Positions 26,231 through 35,815 of a DNA stretch of 64,000 bases are shown here, in pieces; position 1 is the first letter of the stretch, and each line of letters starts with the position of its first letter. Location: NCBI RefSeq assembly GCF_020405205.1, contig NZ_CP084469.1, positions 1,178,001 through 1,242,000 on the forward strand, read 5' to 3'. This stretch comes from Natrinema salinisoli (GTDB taxonomy: Archaea; Halobacteriota; Halobacteria; Halobacteriales; Natrialbaceae). Both the position numbers and the translations under genes were made by a program. The notes under the pieces are model-generated. The model was not told the DNA's origin and searched no databases. It was given only the letters and a program-made list of their open reading frames with translations.

Positions 26231-28165
26231 TTACGTCTCGACCTGTTCGATCCAGCTCTTCGCGCGCTTCTCGGTGACGCCGGCGGCCTCGGCAACGGTA
26301 TCGCTGTCCGCTCGGGCGAGATCGTCGAGCGACGTAATACCCGCATCAGCGAGGCGCTTGCGGTACATCGTATCGAGACCGCCGACGTGCTCGAGCGGAT
26401 GGGACGTCGGGTCGGCGTCCGGTCCCAGTTGCTCCCGCCCCTGCTCGAGTTCGTCGCGTCGGTCCTCGAGTCGGACGTCAGTCTCCCCGCGGCTCGAGCC
26501 GGATATCGCGGTGACGAGTTCGAACGGCGCGCTGGCTGCCCTCTCGACCAGCGTCAGCCGCTGACGCTGCAGTGCCAGCCCCCCGGACAGTGCGGCGACG
26601 GCAATCCGCCGTTGGGCTTCGACCCCGTTCTGGACGGTTCGGTTTCCGGATTCGAGCGCCGCTCGCTGGCCGGCGAACAGTGCCGAAGCCGGTGTGGATC
26701 GATGACGTCCGTCCGTCGTTGTGGGTTCGTCCGATGCTGTCTCTTCGGTCGTGGCACCATCGGACTCGGTTTCGCGGTCACCGACTGTCGTTCTCTCGTG
26801 CTCACCACCCGTCTCGGTGGACCGACGATCGATATCGCGGTCATCGGTGACGATTCGGCGATCGGCCGTTTCGACGCCGTTCCCGACGTCGGTGTGTTGA
26901 CCCTCGATGGTGTCGGGATCGATATCGGGACCCAGCGTTCGATCGATCGTCGTCGCTGATTCGGGATCAACGTTCGAGTCTACTTCCTCGGGTTCGTCGC
27001 TCGGCTGGTCGGCCGTCCCCGCATCGACAGTTACCGGATCGGATTCGTCGGCTCCCTCGAGTGCCTCGATATCGGTCCCGGGATGCAGTTCGTCCGTCAG
27101 GTTCACGTCCTCCGACGGACTTCGTTCGTCGGCGTCGTCCAGTCCCTCGCTGACGTCCTCGAGAGACGTACTCACGTCCGCAGTCGAACTCAGTTCGTCA
27201 GCGTCATCCAATCCGTCGCTGACGTCCTCGAGCGACGTGCTGTCGATACGTCCGATCGACTCGTCGCTCGAGGTCGATGACCCAACCTCTGTCGTATCCC
27301 GCTTGTCACCAGTGTCTTCGGTCGATGTGGCTTCATCGGGTGTGCTCCGTTCGGGGGTCTGGTTGTCGTCCATCGATTCGGTCAGTTCCCCTGCCGTCTC
27401 TTCGGGCCGCGGTCCCATCTCGAGACTACCGTCGTCACCCATCTCGAGGTCAGCATTCGTGCTGGTTCCGTCAACTGCGGACGACTCTTCAGGTGGATCC
27501 TGCACACCAGAACCGACGGTTTCGTCGGTTATACTCGCAGCCTGGGCGTCCTCTCGGCTTTCCGGTTCGGGTTGATCGTCATCGATATCCACGTGAGTAG
27601 GGTCGGCTTCCGTACCGCCTTCGTCGACTTCCGCTGCCGGGTGTTGTTTTTCGGACGTTTCCAGTTCGTCGGCACTGACCGTCTCTTCGTCCGCGTCCGC
27701 CGCTGTGAGCGGCTCCGTCTCGTCGGGCGACGCTCCTGGATCGTCCCCTCCTGATTCTCGTTCCGTCGTTCGGTTCGCGATACCATCGCCCTCGGCCCCT
27801 GCGGAACCGTCGCGGCTTCGCTTTGCATCGAACCCTAAATCGTACGTCTCGGGACTGGAGTCTCGTTCGTCGACCGCGGCCTGCATGGCCGCGACGTCAG
27901 GGTCAGACTCGAGCCGAACCATCTCGTCGGACGCCGTTTCGATCGCATCCTCGTGAATCACCAGCGTCTCGTCGTGCGCTCGTTTCCAGCCGAGGGCCGC
28001 CTTGATCGACGCGATCACTCCGGGGTTCGGTTCGACACTGACGGTATCACCCCGCGTTTCCGTGATCCGACCGATCACCTCTCCGTTTTCGTTCTCGACC
28101 GTTTTTCCGACGTCCGCGTTCGAAAATCTTCCACTCACACCGGAGGGTGGGCCAGTCCGGAACAA
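26231..28165 (-). CDS. PRC-barrel-like / acidic linker / helix-hairpin-helix protein
   Basis: Up to 644 residues in three parts. Residues about 12-95 form a small beta domain ('VGKTVENENGEVIGRITET') like a PRC barrel. Residues about 95-480 are a disordered, strongly acidic region with an imperfect tandem repeat ('TSLEDVSDGLDDADELS' / 'TSLEDVSEGLDDADERS'). The C-terminus (about 590-644) is a Rad51/RNA-polymerase-type helix-hairpin-helix domain ('HVGGLDTMYRKRLADAGI'). HhH domains bind DNA non-specifically. A GTG at 28138 ('MSGRFSNADVG') is a likely alternative start. The role is unknown; the layout suggests a DNA- or chromosome-associated scaffold. Confidence 0.8.
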   Translation of the reverse strand: MFRTGPPSGVSGRFSNADVGKTVENENGEVIGRITETRGDTVSVEPNPGVIASIKAALGWKRAHDETLVIHEDAIETASDEMVRLESDPDVAAMQAAVDERDSSPETYDLGFDAKRSRDGSAGAEGDGIANRTTERESGGDDPGASPDETEPLTAADADEETVSADELETSEKQHPAAEVDEGGTEADPTHVDIDDDQPEPESREDAQAASITDETVGSGVQDPPEESSAVDGTSTNADLEMGDDGSLEMGPRPEETAGELTESMDDNQTPERSTPDEATSTEDTGDKRDTTEVGSSTSSDESIGRIDSTSLEDVSDGLDDADELSSTADVSTSLEDVSEGLDDADERSPSEDVNLTDELHPGTDIEALEGADESDPVTVDAGTADQPSDEPEEVDSNVDPESATTIDRTLGPDIDPDTIEGQHTDVGNGVETADRRIVTDDRDIDRRSTETGGEHERTTVGDRETESDGATTEETASDEPTTTDGRHRSTPASALFAGQRAALESGNRTVQNGVEAQRRIAVAALSGGLALQRQRLTLVERAASAPFELVTAISGSSRGETDVRLEDRRDELEQGREQLGPDADPTSHPLEHVGGLDTMYRKRLADAGITSLDDLARADSDTVAEAAGVTEKRAKSWIEQVET

Positions 28166-28396
28166 GCCAGTCGTGCCTGCACCCGCGTGCCACCAGTTCG
28201 AAACAAACGGCCGAGATTTCGGCTGCGCTCGCTCGAGTACTCGGTGGCTCGACGGGAGGCACGTCTTCTGTTGAACTGTCGTAATATCTTCCTCAACCGT
28301 TCCCTATCGACCGTGAGATCGCCTATCGAACGGCATTAACCATGACGTATCGCTAATGTATAAAGCGTTTTAGCGCTGAGCGCGGTACGAGAGATC

Positions 28397-29866
28397 GTGG
28401 CTTCTCGAGTGCCGAATCCGTTCCGCTGGCTCCTGCTGTCGATCGGGTATCTGCTCGCGCGGGTCGGTCTCATCGACTCGGGGCGCGCCGAGCGGACGAC
28501 CGATCTCGCCTGGCCGCGGATCGTTACCGGCATCGCCCGAATGTCCAAGTCAGCGGCGGACGTAGCGATGGTCGGGATCGCCCTCGGGCCGGCAGCGATC
28601 GCTGGGGTCGGTTTCGCCACGCCCTTCTGGGCGATCGCGTTCGGTATCGGCGGCGGGATCGCCGGGGCGACGATCAGTCTGGTCTCCCAGCGATACAGCG
28701 TCCAGGCGACCGAGGAGCTGTCGCGTGCGGTGACGACGAGTGCGCTCGTCGTCGTTGCGATCACCGTTCCGCTCGCGGTCCTCTACTGGACCGTTCCCGA
28801 ACGGCTGATCTCGCTCGTCGGGGACGATAGGACGTCGCTCGCGTACGGCGCGGACTACCTTCGAGTCGTCGCCCTCGGCGTGCCCTTCGCCGCGCTGAAC
28901 CTGATCGGAAGCCGAACCCTCGTCGGGGCCGACGACGCATGGACGCCCATGATACTCCGAGCGAGCGGTGCCGTCGTCAATATCGCCGTCAATGGCGTCT
29001 TGCTGTTCGTCCTCGAGTGGGGCGTCGTCGGTGCGGCGATCGGGACGGTACTGGCGAACGTCCTGGTGCTGGCGGCGTTCGTCACCGGGTTTGCGTTCGG
29101 GCGGCTGCCCCTGATCGGCGAGTTCCCGGTTCGTGTACGCTTCGCACGCCCGTACACGACGCTCGAGGACGTCCGGAACGTGATCGATATCGGGACGCCG
29201 CTGGTGTTTACGAACGTCGCCCGGCGGGCCGCCCAGTTCCCGATGCTCGCCATCGTCGCGCTGTTCGGGCCGAACGTGGTGGCCGCATACGTCATCGCGC
29301 GACGCGTTCGAGATCTGATGGATACGCCCGGCTGGGGGTTTTCGCTCGCGTCCAGCAGTCTGGTGGGGCAGGAACTCGGAACCGGGGACGAAGGAGACGC
29401 CGACACGTACGGCTACGAAGTGCTCTGGTTCGGGACTGCCGTGTATCTCTTCGCTGCGACCGTCGTGCTCGTCTTCGCCGGACAGGTCGGGAGCCTCTTC
29501 GTCGACGATCCGTCGGTCCAGCCGCTCGTGACGACCTTCATCGTCGTCGCCTGCGCGAGCGTCGTCTTCCGCGGCGTGAGCGGCGGCGCGACCGGGCCGC
29601 TCCGCGCGAGCGGTGACACGCACTGGCCGTTCTACGGCCAGATACTCGGGCTATACGTGTTCGCACTCCCCGTCGCTGCGCTCGGTGCAGTCGCGGTCCC
29701 AATACCGTTCCTCGAGGCGGTCACGCCCCTCGGAATCGGTGCGCTCTACGCGGCCCTGATCCTCGAGACGCTCGTTCCCGCCGCCGTCACGTACTACCGG
29801 TTCGCTGCCGGCCACTGGAAGGTCATCAGTCGCGGCTATCGACCCGACTCCGCACCCGGCGATTGA
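28397..29866 (+). CDS. MATE family multidrug efflux transporter
   Basis: A 489-residue membrane protein with about 12 helices in two halves, of the MATE/DinF family that exports cationic compounds using Na+ or H+ gradients. Family signatures include 'ADVAMVGIALGPAAIAGVGFATP' in the first half and 'FPMLAIVALFGPNVVAAYVIARRV' at the start of the second. The start is a GTG at 28397. The substrate cannot be predicted. Upstream are 230 bases shared with the divergent HhH gene. Confidence 0.9.
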   Translation: MASRVPNPFRWLLLSIGYLLARVGLIDSGRAERTTDLAWPRIVTGIARMSKSAADVAMVGIALGPAAIAGVGFATPFWAIAFGIGGGIAGATISLVSQRYSVQATEELSRAVTTSALVVVAITVPLAVLYWTVPERLISLVGDDRTSLAYGADYLRVVALGVPFAALNLIGSRTLVGADDAWTPMILRASGAVVNIAVNGVLLFVLEWGVVGAAIGTVLANVLVLAAFVTGFAFGRLPLIGEFPVRVRFARPYTTLEDVRNVIDIGTPLVFTNVARRAAQFPMLAIVALFGPNVVAAYVIARRVRDLMDTPGWGFSLASSSLVGQELGTGDEGDADTYGYEVLWFGTAVYLFAATVVLVFAGQVGSLFVDDPSVQPLVTTFIVVACASVVFRGVSGGATGPLRASGDTHWPFYGQILGLYVFALPVAALGAVAVPIPFLEAVTPLGIGALYAALILETLVPAAVTYYRFAAGHWKVISRGYRPDSAPGD

Positions 29867-30417
29867 ACCGTCATCTCACAACGATCGGTGGGGAAATCGT
29901 CACGGGTAGACTCCGAACCGAACCCGTTATCCGTCGATATCCGAAAGTGGAAATATAGTCCACATATCCAAATATTACAGTACTCTCTGAACAGACATGT
30001 CCTGATAGCTAGCGAATTACTGTCGATCAGTTCCAGAGAGACGCTCGTCGCTCGCTGGCGGTATTTCTCACAGTAGATGTGAGGAAACGGGCCGATATTC
30101 TCCTCGAAAGATTGAGCCTGACAAATCACTGTCTCGCTTGAACCCGTCCGTGACCGATCCGCTTGACGAACGCTATTAACCCGATTAATGCGACGAACAG
30201 TCGCTTGTGACCGAATTCGCTTTCAGACAAGGACGAGATGTCCTTCGAACGATCGTCGCTCAGAACTTATATCAATATCCAAATACGAGTGGTGTAACAT
30301 ACTATTTTAGATATGAAATAGGGCCGGTGGGTAGCGAGAACGAACCTATCGCCACCCGGCCGTTCTCGGGTCCGGAGTCGATCGGTCGACCAGGGGAACG
30401 AGTTACAGTCGCGGCGA
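29867..30417. other. AT-rich intergenic region between MATE gene and SMC-like gene
   Basis: About 550 bases between convergent genes. It is clearly more AT-rich than the flanks (e.g. 29945-30010 and 30260-30320). The short open frames have no recognisable features. Near its right end lie the inverted repeats at 30322-30368, listed separately. This marks the left edge of the accessory region. Confidence 0.5.
30322..30368 (-). terminator. Inverted repeats downstream of the first SMC-like gene
   Basis: CGAGAACG (30335-30342) and CGTTCTCG (30361-30368) are perfect complements, and an overlapping imperfect hairpin pairs 'ggccggtggg' (30322-30331) with 'gccacccggcc' (30351-30361). The two hairpins exclude each other. 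Positioned 50-95 bases past the SMC-like stop codon and followed on the minus strand by AT-rich DNA, they may terminate its transcript. Confidence 0.4.
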
Positions 30418-32373
30418 TTAGATCTCCTCGACGTAGGTGTGCGAATCTGAGAGCGCTTCGGCGTCCTCCCGAAGCAGGGCGACGACGAGACAGTCGACGT
30501 ACTCCTCGAAGTACTCGACGAGATCGGCGATCCGGTTCGAGTCGATCGCCTCGAGCGAATCCAGCAGCATGAACGGGACGACCTCGTAGACGTCGTGGAC
30601 CAGATACCCGGCGAGCGCGAAGACCAGTCCGGTGACCTCCCGTTCGCTCTCCGAGAGGTGGTCGACGGTGTCCTCGTAGGTTCGCCCGTCCTCGGTCGTC
30701 CGAACGATGTGCAGGTCGAACGCGGTCCGCGAGACCTTCCGACGCCCCTCACGGACCGTCTTCTCGCGACGTTCGATCCAGATCCGATCGATGTTCCGGT
30801 ACTCGAGGATCGAGAGAATCGAGTCCATGTGCTCGTTGAAGGCGTCGACGGCGTTCTCCTCGATTCGGTCGACGCGGGTTCTGAGATCGGTCAGCTCGTC
30901 CTCGACGGTTTCACGCCGTTGCGCGAGCTCGTCGCGTTCCTCGATTTGCCCCTCGATTTCGTCGATCCGGGCCTGTACCTCGTCGCGTTCCTCCTCGAGG
31001 TTCTCCCGTTCGAGTTCGAGTCGGTTTCGCTCGCGGTGGGTCTCGATGACGTCGCCGTATTCCGCGTTCTCGAACGTTTCGGCGTCCGATTCGAGGTCGT
31101 CGACGCGTTCCTGCTGGTCTTCGAGGTCGGCCTCGAGATCCTCGATCCGCTGGGCCCGTCGCTCGAGTTCGTCGTCGATCGCCTCGAGTCGCGTTTCGAT
31201 CTCCCCGCGTTTCTGGGATCGCTCGCGGAGCTCCTTCCGCCGAGTAGCGAGCTCGTCGATCTGTTCCTGCAGGTCGCTCCGTTCGTCGAGTTTCTGTTGC
31301 CGGAGCGATCGCAATCGATCGATCGTCGTTTCGATCCGTTCGCGATCGACCTGGGAGCCACACGTCCAGCAAACCACGTCGTCCGAGTCCGGGAGGAGTT
31401 GCTCGGTGATGTCGCCGTCGGTCTCGCCGTCCGACTCGACCGTCTCCTCGAGATCCAGCTCGAACCCGTCCTCGGCGAGTCGCTCCTCGTTGAACCGGAT
31501 CACGCTCTGGAGCTCGCTGACGGTCGTATCGAGCGACCGTTTCCGGGCGCGAAGTTCCTGTACTCGCCCTTCGAGGCGGTCCGGCGATTCCTGCTCGTCG
31601 TCGAACGCCTCGAGCTCTTGCTCGAGCTCGTCGCGTTCCCCCTCCAGTTCGCTGTAGCTCTCCCGTTCGGTCTCGAGGTCGTACTCGATGGATTCGAGCT
31701 CGGTACGGGCTTCCTGGAGATCGGCGAACGCCGATTCGATCTCGTCTTTGCGGGCGCGACTCGCCTCGACGTCGAGATCGAACTCCTCGAGTTCGGTTTC
31801 GAGGGCTTCGATCCGCTCTGTTTTCGTCTCGATCTCGTCCTCGAGCGCGACGCGATCCTCCTCGAGATCGGGGAGTTCGGTATCGAGCCGTGCGAGTTCC
31901 TCGAGACGGTCGTCCAACTCCCGCTTCTCGGCCTCGAGCCTGCTGATTTCGGCCTCAATCTCGTCCGTATCGATCGGGCGCATGATGAGTTCGCGGAGAT
32001 CGTCGCCGGCCCTGACGGCCCGACGCGCCTCGTTCGACTCGAGCAGGAACGCGAAGAGATCCGCGAGCTCCGGGTTCTCGAGGTACGGATCGCCGTCGAA
32101 GACGACCTCACCGTTGCGTCGCTCGAGGGATCGCGTATACCGTTCGTCGTCGAACGTCAATTCGACGGAGCCGGTGTCCGCGTCGCCTTTCAGCGACGAC
32201 CGTCGGCTTCCCAGCGCCGCCATGATGGTCTGGAGAAACGACGTCCGGTTCGTCGCGTTTCGGCCAGTCAGAACGTTCACGCCGGGCTCGAGCAGTACCT
32301 CGGTGCTGTCGATGCCGCCGATATTCTCCGCCCGGACGGTGATCGACGAGGTGACTGACTCCGGAGATGACAT
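30418..32373 (-). CDS. Archaea-specific SMC/Rad50-like ATPase with zinc hook (Sph-type), copy 1
   Basis: A 651-residue protein built like a small Rad50: N-terminal ABC half with 'ENIGGIDS' and a P-loop 'TGRNATNRTS' (about 36-45), a long coiled coil, a central zinc hook 'CWTCGS' (C335/C338), a returning coiled coil, then the ABC signature 'HLSESEREV' and Walker B 'PFMLLDSLEAIDS'. The P-loop lysine is replaced by arginine, as in the paralog at 36730. Such proteins are expected to dimerise through the hook and act on DNA or as scaffolds. It follows an rdfA gene by 61 bases, probably one operon; in Haloferax volcanii rdfA likewise neighbours an SMC-like gene (sph3). ATG 32373 was preferred to a start 8 codons upstream. 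Confidence 0.88.
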   Translation of the reverse strand: MSSPESVTSSITVRAENIGGIDSTEVLLEPGVNVLTGRNATNRTSFLQTIMAALGSRRSSLKGDADTGSVELTFDDERYTRSLERRNGEVVFDGDPYLENPELADLFAFLLESNEARRAVRAGDDLRELIMRPIDTDEIEAEISRLEAEKRELDDRLEELARLDTELPDLEEDRVALEDEIETKTERIEALETELEEFDLDVEASRARKDEIESAFADLQEARTELESIEYDLETERESYSELEGERDELEQELEAFDDEQESPDRLEGRVQELRARKRSLDTTVSELQSVIRFNEERLAEDGFELDLEETVESDGETDGDITEQLLPDSDDVVCWTCGSQVDRERIETTIDRLRSLRQQKLDERSDLQEQIDELATRRKELRERSQKRGEIETRLEAIDDELERRAQRIEDLEADLEDQQERVDDLESDAETFENAEYGDVIETHRERNRLELERENLEEERDEVQARIDEIEGQIEERDELAQRRETVEDELTDLRTRVDRIEENAVDAFNEHMDSILSILEYRNIDRIWIERREKTVREGRRKVSRTAFDLHIVRTTEDGRTYEDTVDHLSESEREVTGLVFALAGYLVHDVYEVVPFMLLDSLEAIDSNRIADLVEYFEEYVDCLVVALLREDAEALSDSHTYVEEI

Positions 32374-32434
32374 GAGTCCCGTTTCTCGCCGCTCCAATAA
32401 ATGTTATTTGGTTACGATCGTTTTCGGGACCCGA

Positions 32435-33064
32435 CTATCGAGCGGTGTCGCTCCCGTCGCAGTCACAGCCGCCCTGTTCGAGCAGGTCGACGATCGGATA
32501 GTCGGCCCCACAGTCCCCGCAGATCGCGCGCACGTCGACGAACACGTCGTACTCTCGGTCCGCGATCTCACCTGCGTTGCCCAGTTCTTCGAGTGTCGAC
32601 TCGGTTATAACTTGGGTGCGACCCGCGAGCCGCTGGACCGTCTCTTTCTTTCGTTCGATGCGGTCCTCGGCGTCTTCTTCGGGGAGCGAGGCATCCCGAA
32701 CGTTCGTGAGGTACGTGTAAATCGTCTGGTGGGTAACGAAGTCCGAACGGACGTCGTCGATGTCGACTCCGGCACGCTCGAGGTCGCGACGCCGTCGGAC
32801 GGCATCGGATCGCGACACGTCGTCGTCGGTCAGCGTTCGGTACAGGGATTCGATATCGGTATCGAGGACGGACGCTCCCGAATCACGAACTGCTGCGCGG
32901 AGGACGGCCTGATTGAATTCCGTCGCGAGGTCGCGAAGGCTCGTTCGCTCCGTCTCGTCACCGATCCACTCGGCCTCCAGGCGAGGGCCCCACTCCTCGA
33001 GTCCGTACTGATCCATCACGCGCTCGACTTTGGTCCGTCGCCCGCGACTCGAGTCCTCTGTCAT
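32435..33064 (-). CDS. rdfA: RdfA family protein (rod-determining factor-like), copy 1
   Basis: A 209-residue acidic helical protein of the family named after Haloferax RdfA, which is needed for rod-shaped cells. Conserved features shared with the second copy at 38888-39523 are 'TSLRDLATEFNQAVLRAA', 'RRDLERAGVDIDDVRSDFVTHQTIYTYL' and a C-terminal cysteine cluster 'CGDCGADY...CDCDG' that could bind zinc. The 'GVDID..SDFVTH.TI' segment suggests a DNA- or partner-binding helical domain. It precedes the SMC-like gene by 61 bases. The biochemical function of RdfA is unknown; the shape role is from family knowledge. Confidence 0.82.
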   Translation of the reverse strand: MTEDSSRGRRTKVERVMDQYGLEEWGPRLEAEWIGDETERTSLRDLATEFNQAVLRAAVRDSGASVLDTDIESLYRTLTDDDVSRSDAVRRRRDLERAGVDIDDVRSDFVTHQTIYTYLTNVRDASLPEEDAEDRIERKKETVQRLAGRTQVITESTLEELGNAGEIADREYDVFVDVRAICGDCGADYPIVDLLEQGGCDCDGSDTAR

Positions 33065-33722
33065 ACTATATGTCACTGATGCCTCTCGTACAAATGTTGC
33101 GGTTGGTTTCGGTACCCGCAAGCGGGCCGAAGACTGGTCGACGTGGGCCTGAGTCCTCGAAACCAATTCTATTCGGTATCGATTATCGGCTTCGGATCAT
33201 CGACTTTCGACTCGAATCGATACCGGTACGAGTCGGCTCCGTTCCGTCGACGACGCGTTCCCGCTTAGTGCGGTGAGCAGGACGATTTCGGTACGGGGGT
33301 TTGAACGGCCCTCGAGACTATTTCTGTCGCAATGAACGACGTATCCGATGGGCGAGGCGCCGAACGACGATCGACCGGAGGGACCCGCCTCTCGGCAGCA
33401 TCTATGACAGATATATGCTTGTAAACCATCAGCGACCATGCCGCGGTGATAGGTAGCGATCGGCCAGGTCCGGAAGTGGACTAGCGATACACTCGGGACG
33501 GGAACAGTATTTCACACGAGATATCCAGGGACGCTCGATTAGTGCGTAACTGCAACGGCGGACTGTTCAGTATTGGGAAACGGTCACCGATGATCGCGAC
33601 TCGCGCGACCGTGCGCGGCTGACTGACGGATCGAAACTCGCCACGTACGCCTTCGGCCACGAGCGGTCGATAGTCACACTTCGCGGCGGGGCGGCGTTCC
33701 GTCCGGTGATCTTATTGCACTC
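33065..33722. other. Intergenic region between rdfA copy 1 and the Gfo/Idh/MocA gene
   Basis: About 660 bases without a supported gene. It includes the promoter of rdfA copy 1 at its left end, where I see only a weak TATA-like 'acatttgtac' (minus strand, about 33090-33099). A frame on the minus strand at 33197-33439 has Cys residues but no credible start context or family. Confidence 0.45.
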
Positions 33723-34796
33723 TCACTCGAGGGCGACCGGCTCACCCTGCTCGGCGGACTCGTGAACGGCTTCGATGATCCGCATGTCCTGAAGGCCGTG
33801 TCGCCCGTCGGGATAAATATCGCCGTCGCCCAGCACTCGGTCGGCGAAGTAGTCGAACTCCTCTTCCATCTCGCGCTCGGCGTCGAAACTGTCGTGCTCG
33901 ACCGTGACGGAGACGTCTCCGCGCGAGCAGTGCAGCGAGCACTCCCCGTGGAAGGCGGGCCGAAGTTCGATCTGGCCGTCCGTTCCCGTAATCTTCAGGT
34001 GGGTGTCCTCGTGGGCGTTCTGACTCGCGGTCGAGATCATCTGGACGTCGTCCTCGAAGACGAACAGCGACGACGCCCGTTCGTCGGGCATGTCGGCGAA
34101 CGCCTCGTGGTTCGAGGCCATTTCGGACTGGACGCTCACGGGTTCACGCCGGAGCAGGTACCTAGTCGTGTTGATCGAGTAGATTCCCAGATCCATCACC
34201 GAGGTCCCGTAGCCGCTCAGGTCGGGGTCGAGCCGCCACTGGTCCGGGTCGGGGATCATCTCGAGGAGCGGCTGACTGTTGTGCCCGTAGACCGACACCG
34301 GGTCGCCGACGAAGCCGTCCGCGATCAGTTCGCGCGCTCGCTGGACGGCCGGATCGGTCTGCATGCGATAGGCGATCATCAGGGGCACGTCCGCCGTCTC
34401 GCAGCGCTCGACCATCGCCTCAGCGCGGTCGACGGTCGCTTCCATCGGTTTCTCGCAGAGAACCGCCTTGTCTAGCTCGGCCGCGGTCTCGACGTACTCG
34501 AGGTGATAGGCGTTGGGCGTCCCGATGTAGACGGCGTCGTACTCGTCGCTGGCCGCGCCGTCGTGGAACTCGTCGTAACTGATCCCGCGTGCGACATCGT
34601 TCTCGTCGGCGAGCCGGGTCGCCTTCTCCGTCGAACTGCTGACGAGAACGGACACGTCGCCCAGCTCCGACGATTCGATAGCCGGCAGTGCGACGTCGAT
34701 CGTCCACCAGCCCAGACCGATCAGGGCGTATCGTACGGTCCCGCTCTCGGTCGTCTGCCACGTCCGTTCCTCGTAGTCGTCGATCCACTCTCGCAT
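33723..34796 (-). CDS. gfo6: Gfo/Idh/MocA family dehydrogenase (D-xylose 1-dehydrogenase Gfo6-like)
   Basis: A 357-residue NAD(P)-dependent sugar dehydrogenase. The Rossmann motif 'ALIGLGWWTIDVALPAI' (about 25-40) and the catalytic 'EKPMEATVDRAE' (Glu-Lys-Pro, about 131-142) define the family. The N-terminus 'DYEERTW...VRYALIGLGWWT' closely resembles haloarchaeal Gfo6, which oxidises D-xylose (or glucose) to the lactone. It stands between the two RdfA-SMC modules. ATG 34796 gives this conserved N-terminus. Substrate inferred. Confidence 0.82.
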   Translation of the reverse strand: MREWIDDYEERTWQTTESGTVRYALIGLGWWTIDVALPAIESSELGDVSVLVSSSTEKATRLADENDVARGISYDEFHDGAASDEYDAVYIGTPNAYHLEYVETAAELDKAVLCEKPMEATVDRAEAMVERCETADVPLMIAYRMQTDPAVQRARELIADGFVGDPVSVYGHNSQPLLEMIPDPDQWRLDPDLSGYGTSVMDLGIYSINTTRYLLRREPVSVQSEMASNHEAFADMPDERASSLFVFEDDVQMISTASQNAHEDTHLKITGTDGQIELRPAFHGECSLHCSRGDVSVTVEHDSFDAEREMEEEFDYFADRVLGDGDIYPDGRHGLQDMRIIEAVHESAEQGEPVALE

Positions 34797-35041
34797 GGTC
34801 GGGCTTACCTCCCGATTTGATAAAAAACGACCGATGGCCGTGGTGACCATAGCAAGCGTACGGAACGGCTGGCGGACGGGACTCGCCACCGGTCGGTTCT
34901 GCATCGATTGGGAACCCGTCACGTGGTCCGCGGCGAAGCAGTAACGGACCGGGCGACGGGCCGGTACTCGCCGTCGATCCGTCGAGCGGTCGCCGACGCA
35001 GGAAAGTAAACGTAATGTGTCGGGCCGGGGTCGATTGTCGC

Positions 35042-35815
35042 ATGGTCGAGTACCAGCACAGCCCGGTGACCGTCGCCGACAAACGAGCCGTCGTCGTCGG
35101 CGGGACGAGCGGGATCGGACAGGCGATCGCCCTCGGGTTCGCAGAGGAGGGAGCCGACGTCATCGCGACGAGTCGGAACGAGACGAACGTCGATGAGACG
35201 GCGTCGGAGATCGAAGATCGAGGCGTCGAAACGACGCGAATCACCTGTGACGTGACCGAGCCCGACTCGCTCGAGCGCGTCCGCGAAACGGCCGTCGATG
35301 AACTCGGCGGCATCGATACCGTCGTCGCGTCGCAAGGGGCGATCTCCCGGGCATCGGTCCGGAATATCTCTGACGACGAGTGGGACTTCGTCACCGACGT
35401 CGCGCTCGATGGGGTCCGTCGCGTGACGCAGACGTTCGCGCCGGCGATGGAGGCCGGCGGATCGATCGTCAACATCTCGTCGATTGCGGCCCGACTCGCG
35501 ATGGCGGACCTCCCGGCATATACCGCTGCCAAGGGAGGTGTCGACGCCTTCACCCGCGCATCGTCGAAGGAACTCGCTCCGGATATCAGAGTCAACGCGA
35601 TCGCGCCCGGATTCGTTATCACGCCTCAGAACGCGGAGACGTACGCCGAGGGAACCGAGAAGCGCGACCGTATCGATCGCAGAACTTCGCTCGGTCGCGT
35701 CGCGGAACGCGAGGAAATCGTCGGCGCTGCGATCTTCCTCGCCAGTGACGCCGCGTCCTTCGTGACCGGCGAAGTCCTCACTGTCGACGGCGGATTCGCC
35801 GACAGCGCGTTCTGA
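35042..35815 (+). CDS. Short-chain dehydrogenase/reductase (SDR)
   Basis: A 257-residue classical SDR. The cofactor motif is 'VVGGTSGIGQA' (about 19-29), catalytic Ser lies in 'NISSIAA', and Tyr/Lys in 'AYTAAKGG'. 'NAIAPGFV' and the closing 'EVLTVDGGF' are also standard. It is most like gluconate-5-dehydrogenase/3-oxoacyl reductase types. It is divergent from the Gfo/Idh/MocA gene (245 bases apart), so the two may serve one sugar or polyol oxidation. Substrate unknown. Confidence 0.88.
   Translation: MVEYQHSPVTVADKRAVVVGGTSGIGQAIALGFAEEGADVIATSRNETNVDETASEIEDRGVETTRITCDVTEPDSLERVRETAVDELGGIDTVVASQGAISRASVRNISDDEWDFVTDVALDGVRRVTQTFAPAMEAGGSIVNISSIAARLAMADLPAYTAAKGGVDAFTRASSKELAPDIRVNAIAPGFVITPQNAETYAEGTEKRDRIDRRTSLGRVAEREEIVGAAIFLASDAASFVTGEVLTVDGGFADSAF

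Noticed and set aside
30595-32358. 587-codon ORF antisense to the first SMC-like gene
   Set aside because: Leu/Val/Phe-rich periodic sequence produced by reading the coiled-coil codons backwards; no independent start context or domain.
33197-33439. Minus-strand 80-codon ORF with a Cys pair ('ICHRCC')
   Set aside because: No family resemblance, unusual basic composition for a haloarchaeon and no promoter; judged a chance frame.
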